From: VBWE01 sp943372645
GTDB lineage: Bacteria; Bacteroidota; Bacteroidia; Palsa-965
Length of the DNA: 64,000 nt
NCBI GenBank assembly: GCA_943372645.1
Contig: CALRZN010000001.1
Location: 372,001-436,000 of the forward strand
Direction: 5' to 3'
Both the position numbers and the translations under genes were made by a program. The notes under the pieces were generated by a model. That model was not told the origin of the DNA and ran no database searches. It saw only the letters and a program-made list of their open reading frames with translations. This document shows positions 16,748-25,683 of the stretch, one piece after another. Position 1 is the stretch's first letter; each line of letters begins with the position of its first letter.

Positions 16748-19066
16748 ATGTCAACCGGGAGCATTGCTTTTCCGTCGTCAGCCGCACGGAATCTGAAAGC
16801 CTTAGGAACTGCTGTTTTGCTGTTTGCCTCGTTCTGTGCACACGCACAGGAAGACACACTGCAGACCAAAACATTTAACCAGAAAGACATCACCGCGTTT
16901 GACCCGGTAAAGGAAAAAGTAGTTTCCGGCGCCAACCGCATTGCGGAAAATCCGGATGAGCTTGCGGTACGCACGTACATCATCACGCGCGATGAAATTA
17001 TCCGAAACGGGTACATCAGCCTGAACGATGTGCTGCGCACCCTGCCTGGCTTCCGCATATCGGAACCCTCGAATGCCTACATCGGTGAATCGTTCCTGAT
17101 GCGCGGGCTTACGGGCAACATGTACACCAAAATCCTGATCAACGGCATTTCGATTACACCATCGGCTGCGCCGGGATTTCCGCTCGGTTCCAACCTGCCC
17201 ATCCGCCAGGCGGAACGTATCGAGATTATTCTTGGTCCTGCTTCCACCATTTACGGAAGCGATGCAATGGCCGGTGTAATCAACATTGTGATTCCCGAAG
17301 TGGAGCGCCCGGTGGAAGCACTGGCCGGTGTTTCCGCAGGTACAAAAGGGCGTAACGAGTTCAATCTTTTTCTCGGCGGAAAAGCGGGCAACGCCAAAAA
17401 CGTTTTGCAATACCAGCTGTTTGGTTCGAGCGTTTCTGTTCCCGACCGTAACCTGAATCTGAATGATGACCTCGTGCGGGTAGATACAAACGCAATTAAT
17501 CAGAACGGCAGTGCTTCCAATTATATCGGCTTGAGAGACAAAAGCCTTCCGCTGGTGAGCCCCCTTCCGCACGAAAGCCGTGTTATCGGGTCTTCGCTTA
17601 AATTCAAGGATTTCCGCCTGATGGCGTTGCAGATGTACCGGAAAGACCACAGCGCTATTGGTTCACATCCGGAGGTGGTGGCGTATAACGATCCGAACAG
17701 CTATATCGCTGACCAGATCAACAGTTACCAGCTGCAGTATGACAAATCGTTTAAACGGCTGTGGATTCATACCAATATCAACGCCAACAATTACCGGGTT
17801 GACAATACGTCGAGTTACATCGGCATAACACATCCGCTGGCCAACGGTAAAAATTATTTTTATGCCTGGTCGCGCGACGTGTTTGTGGAGCAGCTTGTCG
17901 GTTACCGCCTGAAACACCTTTCTTTTCTTGCCGGGATAAACATGAATAAACGGCGCGGTATCGGTTACCAGAGTTACCTCGCAAGGCCCTACGATGCCAA
18001 CGATCCGGAGCAGGTAAACCTGAAACAACTTCCTGACGGCACAACCGTTTGGGTGGTAAATAATTCGACTGACACGACCAACCAGATTGCACCGGGCTCT
18101 GCTTACAACCGTTATACCTACCAGGATTACTCCGGATTTTTGCAGGCCGTTTACAAAACCGAAAGACTGAACATCAATATGGGTGTTCGTTTCGACCGTG
18201 TTGATACCCTTTTTACCAAAGAATCGAAACAGTATCTGCAAACCAGTCCGCGTGTAGGTGTATTTTACAAAATCAATAACATGTTGCGGATCCGTGGTAT
18301 GTATGCGCAGGCATTTCGCATGCTGGGCGGTTTCTATACGTTCAACAACTACCGGTACGAATCCATTCCCAATACGAATGAACCGCCAAGCTATAAGCGC
18401 ATTTCACGGGCCGATCTCAAACCCGAGCTGATGCAGAACCTGGAAGGCGGTATCGTTTTTACACCGATGCGCGAACTGAAACTGGAGTTCCATTATTTTG
18501 CACACCAGCTGACCAACAGCATTACGCTTTCGGAAGAAACACCGGATAATATTACGAATCCGATGGACAAACCGTATATCGGTTATGCAGCGAAAAACAG
18601 TTCCACTTCCGAACTCCAGGGTTTCGAATTGTTTGTGCATTATGAAAACAAATTTTTCACCACCAACCTGGCCGGGCAGTACAACATCGGCAAGGAAAAA
18701 ATTGATGGTATTGATTCTGTTGATTTTTACCGTTCGGTTCCGAAATACCAGTTGCACGCGGCTGTGCTTTCAAACATCAAAGCGTTCCGGATTTCGCTAT
18801 ATGCAAACTATTTCAGCGATTTCAGCGGGGCGCTGATCAAACGGGATAACCAGATATTTACCCAGGCCACCGACGGCTATTTAAGTGTGGACGGCATTGT
18901 GGGCAACCAGGTGAGCAAGCGGCTGTATGCGTATATTCGCGTGAAGAATGTATTTAACGGCGATGCAAAAGGCATCAGCACACCATTCATTACCGGTAAG
19001 CCGCTGAATTACATTCCGCAGGAAAAGCGGGCCATCAGCCTCGGCATGACATTCTCGCTGAATTAA
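16748..19066 (+). CDS. TonB-dependent outer-membrane receptor
   Basis: The 772-residue product (start at 16748, giving MSTGSIAFPSSAARNL and a signal peptide ending SFCAHAQ; a longer reading to 16625 adds an unlikely leader) has a plug domain at about 70-185, with DVLRTLPGFRISEP, FLMRGLTGNMYTKILING, QAERIEIILGPASTIYGSDA and GVINIVI. A 22-strand-type barrel follows, ending in an aromatic-rich last strand (ISLGMTFSLN). These receptors import bulky ligands using TonB energy. No SusD partner or iron-uptake gene is adjacent, so the substrate is unknown. Only 8 nt separate it from the cyclase gene, so the two are probably co-transcribed. Confidence 0.92.
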   Translation: MSTGSIAFPSSAARNLKALGTAVLLFASFCAHAQEDTLQTKTFNQKDITAFDPVKEKVVSGANRIAENPDELAVRTYIITRDEIIRNGYISLNDVLRTLPGFRISEPSNAYIGESFLMRGLTGNMYTKILINGISITPSAAPGFPLGSNLPIRQAERIEIILGPASTIYGSDAMAGVINIVIPEVERPVEALAGVSAGTKGRNEFNLFLGGKAGNAKNVLQYQLFGSSVSVPDRNLNLNDDLVRVDTNAINQNGSASNYIGLRDKSLPLVSPLPHESRVIGSSLKFKDFRLMALQMYRKDHSAIGSHPEVVAYNDPNSYIADQINSYQLQYDKSFKRLWIHTNINANNYRVDNTSSYIGITHPLANGKNYFYAWSRDVFVEQLVGYRLKHLSFLAGINMNKRRGIGYQSYLARPYDANDPEQVNLKQLPDGTTVWVVNNSTDTTNQIAPGSAYNRYTYQDYSGFLQAVYKTERLNINMGVRFDRVDTLFTKESKQYLQTSPRVGVFYKINNMLRIRGMYAQAFRMLGGFYTFNNYRYESIPNTNEPPSYKRISRADLKPELMQNLEGGIVFTPMRELKLEFHYFAHQLTNSITLSEETPDNITNPMDKPYIGYAAKNSSTSELQGFELFVHYENKFFTTNLAGQYNIGKEKIDGIDSVDFYRSVPKYQLHAAVLSNIKAFRISLYANYFSDFSGALIKRDNQIFTQATDGYLSVDGIVGNQVSKRLYAYIRVKNVFNGDAKGISTPFITGKPLNYIPQEKRAISLGMTFSLN

Positions 19067-19074
19067 ATTGAAGT

Positions 19075-21429
19075 ATGCGTCAACGGATTTTTGTTTTTAT
19101 CCTGTTTCTTTTCCCGGTTCTTCTGCAGGCACAGCAGGGGAGCACGGATTCGGCCGGGGTAAAAAAAATAATTGCACAGGCATCGGCGGCGGGCAGCGAC
19201 GATGCGGCGGAACTGCTGGAAAAAGCGATCATTCTTTCGCGCCAGATCAGTTACGACCGCGGAACCGACCTTGCGTTCCGCAACCTCATCACACTTTACA
19301 AAAGCAAAGGCTGGGTTGGTCCTGAACTGCGCACACGGATCCAGTACGGCAATTTTCTTTCTTCGAAAAAACGGTTCCGCGATCTTGCGGGACTTACATA
19401 CGAAACAGGCAACCTGTATTTTGTAAGTCACCTGTACAGCAAAGCCGAAGATGCGTATCGCGAAGCCGATGTGCTGGCGCTGCAGTATGCACCCGAACTG
19501 CATTACGAAATTCTGCGCCAGGCCGGTGTTACCGCGCGTTACCTGAAAAAGTGGGACGTGGCGCAGGGCAAGCTGAATGCAGCAACCGGCATTGCACGCA
19601 GCTCACGAAAAACCAACGACCTGTTCTGGATTTACCAGCAGCAGGCCGAAATTGCGCACGAGCAGGGGCAATACCTGCAGGCATTTGAAATCAACAAAAA
19701 AATATACAACCTCGCCGACAGCTTAGGCAAACCTGATCAGAAACGGATTGCGCTGAACAATCTTGGCTACGCTGCCCGTTATGCGGAACAACTGGCCGAT
19801 GCCGAAAACTTTTTTAATGCAGCGCTGCAACTCAACCCGTCGGGAAAAGACGATGTGATGCGCGCCCAACTGCTGCAGAGCCTCGGTATTCTGAAACAGA
19901 ACCGGCAGGATTATAAATCAGCCGTGGCTTTGCTGGATGAGGCCGCCGCACTGTACCGGAAAACCGGGCATGAAGACGATGAGGCACGCGTGGATAATTT
20001 TCTCGCATTGGTATATTACCAGAACGGTGATAATTACCGCGCCATGTCAACCTGCACGAAGGCCATTCAGCTTGCGCGCAAAAACAAAAACAACCTGGTA
20101 CTCGTTGACAGTTATGAAATCCTGTCGCTCATTAACCAGTCGCTGCACGATTATGAAGACGCGCTGAAAGCGTTTAAAACCCACCTCGCGCTGAAAGATT
20201 CGGTGAACCAGGACGAGCAGAATAAACAGAACGAACTGCTGCAGCAGCAGTTCCTGCTTGAACGCATGGAAAAAGAAATGCGCCTGCTGCACGTAGCCGA
20301 AGAAATAAAAGACCTGGAGATTGCCAAACTGACTTCAGAGAAAAACCTGGAATCGGAACGCGTTATTGTGCTGCAGAAAGAGGCGCTGCTGCGCACCTCG
20401 GAACTGCGCAATCAGGATCTGCTTGCCCGTGAAACGCGTTCACAGCTGGAACTGCTGCAGAAACAAAGCCTGCTCGACAAAAAGAGCTCGGAAATCACGC
20501 TGCTGAACCGTGAAAAACAGATCCAGTTGCTCGAACTGGAAAAAGAAAAACTGAACGCACAGGAAGCGGAACGCCAGAAAAACCTGGCCGAAAAAGAGAA
20601 ACGCATCGGTGAACTGGAACTCACACAGGTAAAAACACGTTCGCGCAACCTCATTTATTTTGCGGCCGGCCTGCTGCTGCTTATTGTGGGTGCCATTATT
20701 ACGCTGGTGATTCTCCGCAAAAAAAACAAACGCATTGAAAAACAGAACGAAACGATTCTTGAAAACCAGCGCATCATCCAGATTGAAAAAGATAAATCGG
20801 ACAAGCTGCTCCTGAACATCCTGCCCCCGGTGGTAGCGGCAGAGCTGAAAGAGACGAACAAATATAAACCCCGCCTGTATAACGAAGCCAGTATTCTCTT
20901 CACCGATTTTTCCAAATTCACCACCATTGCCGAACAGCTTTCGCCGGAAGTGATGATTGACACACTCGACCGTATTTTCCTCGCGTTCGACAACATCTGC
21001 GAAACGTACGGACTGAACCGCATCAAAACCATCGGCGACAGTTACATGTGCGTGAGCGGCCTGCCCGAACCCGACGCACAGCATGCGATAAACACCGTGC
21101 GTGCGGCATTAGACATGCGCGACTTTATGCGTGATTTTAACCGTAAATCAATGGCTGCGGGCGGACCGGAATGGGCCATACGCATCGGCATCAATTCAGG
21201 ACCGGTGATAGCGGGCGTGGTGGGCATCAAAAAATTTGCGTACGATGTGTGGGGCGATTCGGTGAACACGGCCTCGCGCATGGAATCGAGTGGTGAGATT
21301 GATCATGTAAACATTTCCGGTGCGACCTGGGAACTGGTACATACCCATTTCAGCTGTACTTCACGCGGAAAAATCAACGCCAAAAACAAAGGCGAGATCG
21401 AGATGTATTTTGTGGACCGGAAATCCTGA
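19075..21429 (+). CDS. TPR-transmembrane class III adenylyl cyclase
   Basis: The 784-residue protein has a signal peptide (to about LLQAQQG), a periplasmic TPR region (about 30-390, e.g. ALNNLGYAARYAEQLADAEN), a long coiled coil (about 395-520), one transmembrane helix (525-547) and a C-terminal class III cyclase domain (about 600-784). Catalytic residues can be read: metal-binding D611 (LFTDFSKF) and D655 (GDSY), the adenine-specifying pair K651 (IKTIGD) and D724 (YDVWGD), and transition-state N731 and R735 (VNTASRM). K and D at the specificity positions point to ATP, not GTP. The topology suggests that an envelope signal sensed by the TPRs sets cAMP production. The close upstream TonB receptor is an obvious candidate partner. 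Confidence 0.92.
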   Translation: MRQRIFVFILFLFPVLLQAQQGSTDSAGVKKIIAQASAAGSDDAAELLEKAIILSRQISYDRGTDLAFRNLITLYKSKGWVGPELRTRIQYGNFLSSKKRFRDLAGLTYETGNLYFVSHLYSKAEDAYREADVLALQYAPELHYEILRQAGVTARYLKKWDVAQGKLNAATGIARSSRKTNDLFWIYQQQAEIAHEQGQYLQAFEINKKIYNLADSLGKPDQKRIALNNLGYAARYAEQLADAENFFNAALQLNPSGKDDVMRAQLLQSLGILKQNRQDYKSAVALLDEAAALYRKTGHEDDEARVDNFLALVYYQNGDNYRAMSTCTKAIQLARKNKNNLVLVDSYEILSLINQSLHDYEDALKAFKTHLALKDSVNQDEQNKQNELLQQQFLLERMEKEMRLLHVAEEIKDLEIAKLTSEKNLESERVIVLQKEALLRTSELRNQDLLARETRSQLELLQKQSLLDKKSSEITLLNREKQIQLLELEKEKLNAQEAERQKNLAEKEKRIGELELTQVKTRSRNLIYFAAGLLLLIVGAIITLVILRKKNKRIEKQNETILENQRIIQIEKDKSDKLLLNILPPVVAAELKETNKYKPRLYNEASILFTDFSKFTTIAEQLSPEVMIDTLDRIFLAFDNICETYGLNRIKTIGDSYMCVSGLPEPDAQHAINTVRAALDMRDFMRDFNRKSMAAGGPEWAIRIGINSGPVIAGVVGIKKFAYDVWGDSVNTASRMESSGEIDHVNISGATWELVHTHFSCTSRGKINAKNKGEIEMYFVDRKS

Positions 21430-21538
21430 AGCAGTTTTCCCGGTACAAAATAAATCAGCCCACTATTCCTGCGTACAGTTATATCATATTTCATTTAATG
21501 TTTACCTCCCGGATATCGGATAAAACCACCGAAAACAT

Positions 21539-21546
21539 TAAATTTG
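21539..21546 (+). promoter_or_regulatory. Putative -7 box very close to the kinase start
   Basis: TAAATTTG fits TAnnTTTG and ends only 7 nt before the ATG at 21554. Transcription would begin almost at the start codon, implying a leaderless or nearly leaderless message. Confidence 0.45.
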
Positions 21547-21553
21547 TTTGTTC

Positions 21554-24529
21554 ATGAAAATCCGGGGTGGCATTCTCTTCCTGTTCTTTTTTCTCACTGC
21601 TGTAAAAGCGGCAGAAGCACAGCAGCCGGTGTACACGGGTTTCACGGTTGAAAACGGGCTTCCTTCGAATGAGGTTTATGATATTTTCGAAGACAGTCTC
21701 GGCTATATCTGGTTTGCGACTGACCACGGTATCGCCCGCTATGATGGTTATGATTTCCGGACGTATTCTACTGCTGACGGATTAGTACACAATACTATTT
21801 TTGGTTTTTTTGAAGATGTACATCACCGTGTATGGATGCGCACGTTTAACAGCGCGCTGTGTTACATGGAAAACGGGAAATTTTACCCGTACAAATACAA
21901 TGAACAGCTGCAGGCGTTTCTAGGGCGCAATTTCATCCAGACGTTTGCAATTGATGCAGCGGGCGATCTCTGGTTTATGTCTATCCGCAAACCCTTCGGG
22001 TTATACCGGCAGCAGCACGGCGACGGGCGTATTGAGCGTGTTCCGGTTCCGGCTGGTTACAATGCGGTGCTGATGGAGCTGGGTAACGGCATCAGCATTG
22101 CTGCTGTTGATTTTGAAAAGAGCAGTTCCGATACCTATGCCGATACTTCCCAGATCCTGCACCGGGGCAATGCGTGGTATTTTAATATCAGTTCGACGAA
22201 TGCGGATGCCGGGCGTTCGCTGGTCCGGCTGTCGTGGAGCAGTTCCGGAAATTTTATGTTCAGTTACAATGAACATGTTCTCATTGCTGAAAATGGTAAC
22301 ATAGCACAGCGTTTTGATTTTTCTCCTAAAAATGCGGTAAACGGATTATACCGGGATCGTACCGGGGCCTACTGGATCTGCAGGCAGGGTGTTTCAAATT
22401 ACAAACACGGTTCGCCCGAAACTACTGCAAAAAATTACTTCGGCCACTTTTCCATTCATGCAATGAAAGAAGACCGCCGGGGCAATTTCTGGTTTGCAAC
22501 CGGTAACGGGGGTGTGCTTTTTGTTCCCGGGCTTGACGTTTTTTACCAGCAGCAATCGGAAAATTTTTCAGGTGAATTGTTGTTTGCCGAGATCTGCCGC
22601 GATAACCTTTTTCTTTATGGACGGAACGGGCACATGTATCATCTTGCAATGAACGGCAGTTCGCCGGATACCGTAATAACCGACCTGGGGAACGATACGC
22701 TTCATGGGATGGCCCATACGCTCGTTGCAGATGAATACAGCAACCGGCTCTATATCGGATCATATAACGCTACGCCTGAGGAATTGCTTCGTAGCGGAAA
22801 GTATGCCGACATAAAAACACTAACTATAAATACCGGAGGATCCCGAAGCATTTTTTTTGGTGCCGGTAAATTAATCATCGCCACCAATTCAGGCTGGATA
22901 TTGCTTGACAAAACGGGTAAACCACTTTACCATTCCAGGGACGAAGGATTCACGCGTTTCTGTACAGCAGTTGCGCTTGACGAAGCAGGCCAGTGCTGGA
23001 TCGGCACAACAGACGGACTTTTTATTTTCCGCGATGGGAAAACCACGCCGTATCATCAGCAGGATTCGATATTCCGGCAGCGGGTTACCGATATCATTCC
23101 CGATGGCGATGGCGGTATCATTGTTTCAACGCGGGGAGCAGGTGTGATTTTTATTAACCAGGAAAAATTCACGAACCTGCGCGAAAAAGACGGACTCACC
23201 ACCGACCTCTGCGGAAATTTTCTCCTGGACGACAGCATTATATGGGTCTGTTCCAACAAGGGATTGAACCGCATTGCCAAACGAAAAAACGGGAACCGGG
23301 TTACGTATGACATCCGCCGCATTACGGTTTTTCATGGCCTTGCAAGTAACATGATTAATGATATTGCGGGCTGGAAAAACCTCATCCTGCTTGCAACCGG
23401 CAAAGGGCTGTGCTGGTTCGATAAAACGAAAGCCGGATTCAGTGCGTACAAACCCGCCGTGTATATTGAAGCTGCGCAGGCCAACCAGCAGGACATTACA
23501 GAACAGACGAAACTGAAATTTAATGAGAACAACATGGCCTTCAGTTTTATCGGGCTGTTGTTCAACGCCGGCGGCCATGTGGAATACCGTTACCGGCTGG
23601 AAGGATACGACACCGCGTGGAACTACACCAGCGAACGCACCATCCGTTATTTTAATATCCCGGACGGCGATTACCGGTTTATGGTAAGTGCAAAAAACGA
23701 AAACGGATTCTGGAATGAAAAGCCGGCAACATTTACATTTCACATTCCGAAACATTTTTCGCAGACCTGGTGGTTCCGCATGCTGTTTGTGCTTTCGTGT
23801 ATCATTGTCATCTGGCTTTCTATCCGCATTTATATCAAGCAGCGGCGGCTGCGCGAACGGATGACCTCTGATATGTTGCTGGCGGAACTGAACACGCTGC
23901 GTTCGCAGATGAAACCGCATTTTATTTTTAACTCGCTGAACTCCATCCAGCATTTTATCCTCGAACGCGACGAAGAATCGGCACACCTCTACCTCACCCA
24001 CTTTTCGAGCCTGATGCGTAAAATCCTGGACAACACGCGCCAGAACACCATACCGCTCAGCACTGAAATAGAAACGCTGCGCCTGTACCTCGAACTTGAG
24101 AAACTGCGTTTCGGCGAAAACTTCCGTTACACCATTGCAGTTGATCCGGCTATAGCAACGGATCGTATCGGCATACCGCCCATGCTCATCCAGCCCTACG
24201 CGGAGAATGCGATATGGCATGGCCTGCTGTTGCAGAAAGAAAACCCGGAACTGAAAATCAGTTTTGCTTTAAACGCCCAGGCGCTTTTGTGCGTTATAGA
24301 AGATAACGGCATCGGCCGGGAAAAATCGCGAGCCATGCGTAAACAGCCGAAACACAATTCAGCCGGTATGAAAAACATTGAAGAACGTGTGGCCATTCTG
24401 AATCGTGTTGCCGGCACGGCCATTACCATCGATGTTGAAGACCTGTATCATCCCGGCGGAGCTGCTGCCGGAACCCGCGTAACTATTCGTCTCCCGCTTA
24501 CTATTCATACTGATAACGAAACCAATTGA
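21554..24529 (+). CDS. Two-component-propeller sensor with LytS-type histidine kinase
   Basis: The 991-residue product has a signal peptide (MKIRGGILFLFFFLTAVKAAEA) and then a large periplasmic region of two-component regulator propeller repeats (GLPSNEVYDIFEDSLGYIWF; CWIGTTDGLFIF; GLTTDLCGNFLLDDSIIWV). A Y_Y_Y-type beta domain follows (YRYRLEGYDTAWNYTSE, DGDYRFMVSAKN). One transmembrane helix lies near 739-762. The cytoplasmic part is a His_kinase (LytS/YehU) domain with the phospho-acceptor H789 in QMKPHFIFNSLNSIQ and an ATP site with PYAENAIWHGLL and IEDNGIGREKS. The start is the ATG at 21554; a TTG two codons upstream is less likely. It is followed 6 nt later by its LytTR response regulator. 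Confidence 0.93.
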   Translation: MKIRGGILFLFFFLTAVKAAEAQQPVYTGFTVENGLPSNEVYDIFEDSLGYIWFATDHGIARYDGYDFRTYSTADGLVHNTIFGFFEDVHHRVWMRTFNSALCYMENGKFYPYKYNEQLQAFLGRNFIQTFAIDAAGDLWFMSIRKPFGLYRQQHGDGRIERVPVPAGYNAVLMELGNGISIAAVDFEKSSSDTYADTSQILHRGNAWYFNISSTNADAGRSLVRLSWSSSGNFMFSYNEHVLIAENGNIAQRFDFSPKNAVNGLYRDRTGAYWICRQGVSNYKHGSPETTAKNYFGHFSIHAMKEDRRGNFWFATGNGGVLFVPGLDVFYQQQSENFSGELLFAEICRDNLFLYGRNGHMYHLAMNGSSPDTVITDLGNDTLHGMAHTLVADEYSNRLYIGSYNATPEELLRSGKYADIKTLTINTGGSRSIFFGAGKLIIATNSGWILLDKTGKPLYHSRDEGFTRFCTAVALDEAGQCWIGTTDGLFIFRDGKTTPYHQQDSIFRQRVTDIIPDGDGGIIVSTRGAGVIFINQEKFTNLREKDGLTTDLCGNFLLDDSIIWVCSNKGLNRIAKRKNGNRVTYDIRRITVFHGLASNMINDIAGWKNLILLATGKGLCWFDKTKAGFSAYKPAVYIEAAQANQQDITEQTKLKFNENNMAFSFIGLLFNAGGHVEYRYRLEGYDTAWNYTSERTIRYFNIPDGDYRFMVSAKNENGFWNEKPATFTFHIPKHFSQTWWFRMLFVLSCIIVIWLSIRIYIKQRRLRERMTSDMLLAELNTLRSQMKPHFIFNSLNSIQHFILERDEESAHLYLTHFSSLMRKILDNTRQNTIPLSTEIETLRLYLELEKLRFGENFRYTIAVDPAIATDRIGIPPMLIQPYAENAIWHGLLLQKENPELKISFALNAQALLCVIEDNGIGREKSRAMRKQPKHNSAGMKNIEERVAILNRVAGTAITIDVEDLYHPGGAAAGTRVTIRLPLTIHTDNETN

Positions 24530-24535
24530 TTGTTT

Positions 24536-25294
24536 ATGAAAACGCTTCTTGTTGACGACGAATCGAAAAGCATCAGTACCTTAAAAACACTGCTGGGCCG
24601 CTACTGCCCGGAAGTTGAAATTATCGGCGAAGCCGGATCGGCAGCCGAGGCAGTGGAAAAAATAAAAAGCCTGAAGCCTGCACTGGTGTTTATGGATGTG
24701 CTGATGCCCGACGGCTCCGGCTTTGATGTGCTGGAACAATGCAAAAGCAACCGCTTCGATGTGATTTTTGTTTCTGCATTTGAAGAACATTCCCTGCGTG
24801 CCTTCCGTTTCTCAGCGCTCGATTACCTGCTGAAACCGGTTAACTTCAACGATCTGAAAAATGCGGTAGCGCGTTTCAGCGATAAAAACAAACCCGGTCC
24901 CGCCCGCGATCCGCGCATTGCGGTGGCACAATCGGCTTACGATCAGCCGGTACCGGAAAACATCGTACTGCCCTCGCTCGATGGTTTTTCCGTGGTACGC
25001 ATAGCCGACATTGTGCGCTGTGAAGCTGATTCCAATTACACTACAGTATATTTTACAAAAGACAAACCGTTTCTCGCATCGCGCAGCCTCAGCCACTTTG
25101 AAGAACTGCTTACCGGTATGCCCTTTGTGCGCATCCACCACAAACACCTCATTAACCTCGCCTACATCAAAAAATACCACAAAGGCCGCGGCGGTTATGT
25201 TGAGATGGCCGACGGGCAACAGGTTGAAGTTTCGGTCCGTAAAAAAGAAGAATTCCTGGAACGCATGGCGGGTTTTGCGCGGGGGGTACAATAA
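24536..25294 (+). CDS. LytTR-family response regulator
   Basis: The 252-residue protein has an N-terminal receiver domain with the acidic pocket DDE (LLVDDESKS), the phospho-acceptor D54 (VFMDVLMPDGSGF), a conserved S/T in FVSAFEEH and K in LLKPV. The C-terminal LytTR DNA-binding domain spans about 145-245 (IVRCEADSNYTTVYF, FVRIHHKHLINLAYI). It is cytoplasmic and should be activated by the kinase encoded immediately upstream. LytTR regulators bind direct repeats upstream of target promoters; no target can be identified here. A terminator follows at 25428. Confidence 0.95.
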   Translation: MKTLLVDDESKSISTLKTLLGRYCPEVEIIGEAGSAAEAVEKIKSLKPALVFMDVLMPDGSGFDVLEQCKSNRFDVIFVSAFEEHSLRAFRFSALDYLLKPVNFNDLKNAVARFSDKNKPGPARDPRIAVAQSAYDQPVPENIVLPSLDGFSVVRIADIVRCEADSNYTTVYFTKDKPFLASRSLSHFEELLTGMPFVRIHHKHLINLAYIKKYHKGRGGYVEMADGQQVEVSVRKKEEFLERMAGFARGVQ

Positions 25295-25352
25295 GCTCGT
25301 GTAAAATAAATCCTTTTCCGATTTTCTGTTTTGTATAAAATGAATTGTGGTT

Positions 25353-25491
25353 CAGTGGCAGCGGCAGGTAGCAGTGGCAGTCTGCATTATTTGTTTTCTT
25401 TAGCGCTTTGCGCTTAGCAACATTTTTGCCGGTCGTTGCCCGGCTTTTTTTGTGTTGCAAGACTGCCACTGCCGCCTGCTGCTGCCACTTA
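25353..25491. repeat. GGCAGT-word inverted repeat enclosing a terminator
   Basis: The left arm 25353-25383 (iterating GTGGCAG/GGCAGT) and the right arm 25460-25491 (iterating ACTGCC/GCCAC) are reverse complements over about 30 nt with a few mismatches. Related repeats built from the same word occur at 46005-46073 and 55211-55303, and a TTTGCAGT variant at 39988-40148. Confidence 0.75.
25428..25451 (+). terminator. Intrinsic terminator after the LytTR gene
   Basis: GCCGG (25428-25432) pairs with CCGGC (25440-25444), followed by seven T. It sits inside the loop of the larger inverted repeat. Confidence 0.75.
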
Positions 25492-25683
25492 TTCCCATAA
25501 CGCGCAGCGCAGCTGCAGCACACGCGCTTGTTTCAAAGCACATTTACACACTTACGCATTGCGGTTGCACACTTGCGCGGTTGTGGTTTTAATCCTGTTT
25601 TTCGTGGAGTAGGTTTACGTCATAATTAAACTATGGCGGAAACCGAAAAGCCTGGAGAGTAGGTGAATTAAAACTTCAACATC

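Larger units (their letters stand above)
25295..25683. other. Gene-free spacer with a nested terminator and inverted repeat
   Basis: No gene is visible. It holds the GGCAGT-type inverted repeat (25353-25491) with a terminator in its loop. A leader region for the surface protein at 25684 follows, including TTAAACTATGG. Base composition turns A/T-rich towards the right end. Confidence 0.6.

Noticed and set aside
16360..17058. 232-codon minus-strand frame across the USP/TonB junction
   Set aside because: Overlaps two well-supported genes on the opposite strand and has no motif.
23126..24220. 364-codon minus-strand frame opposite the LytS-type kinase
   Set aside because: Shadow frame; the kinase on the plus strand has clear domains and the mirror has none.
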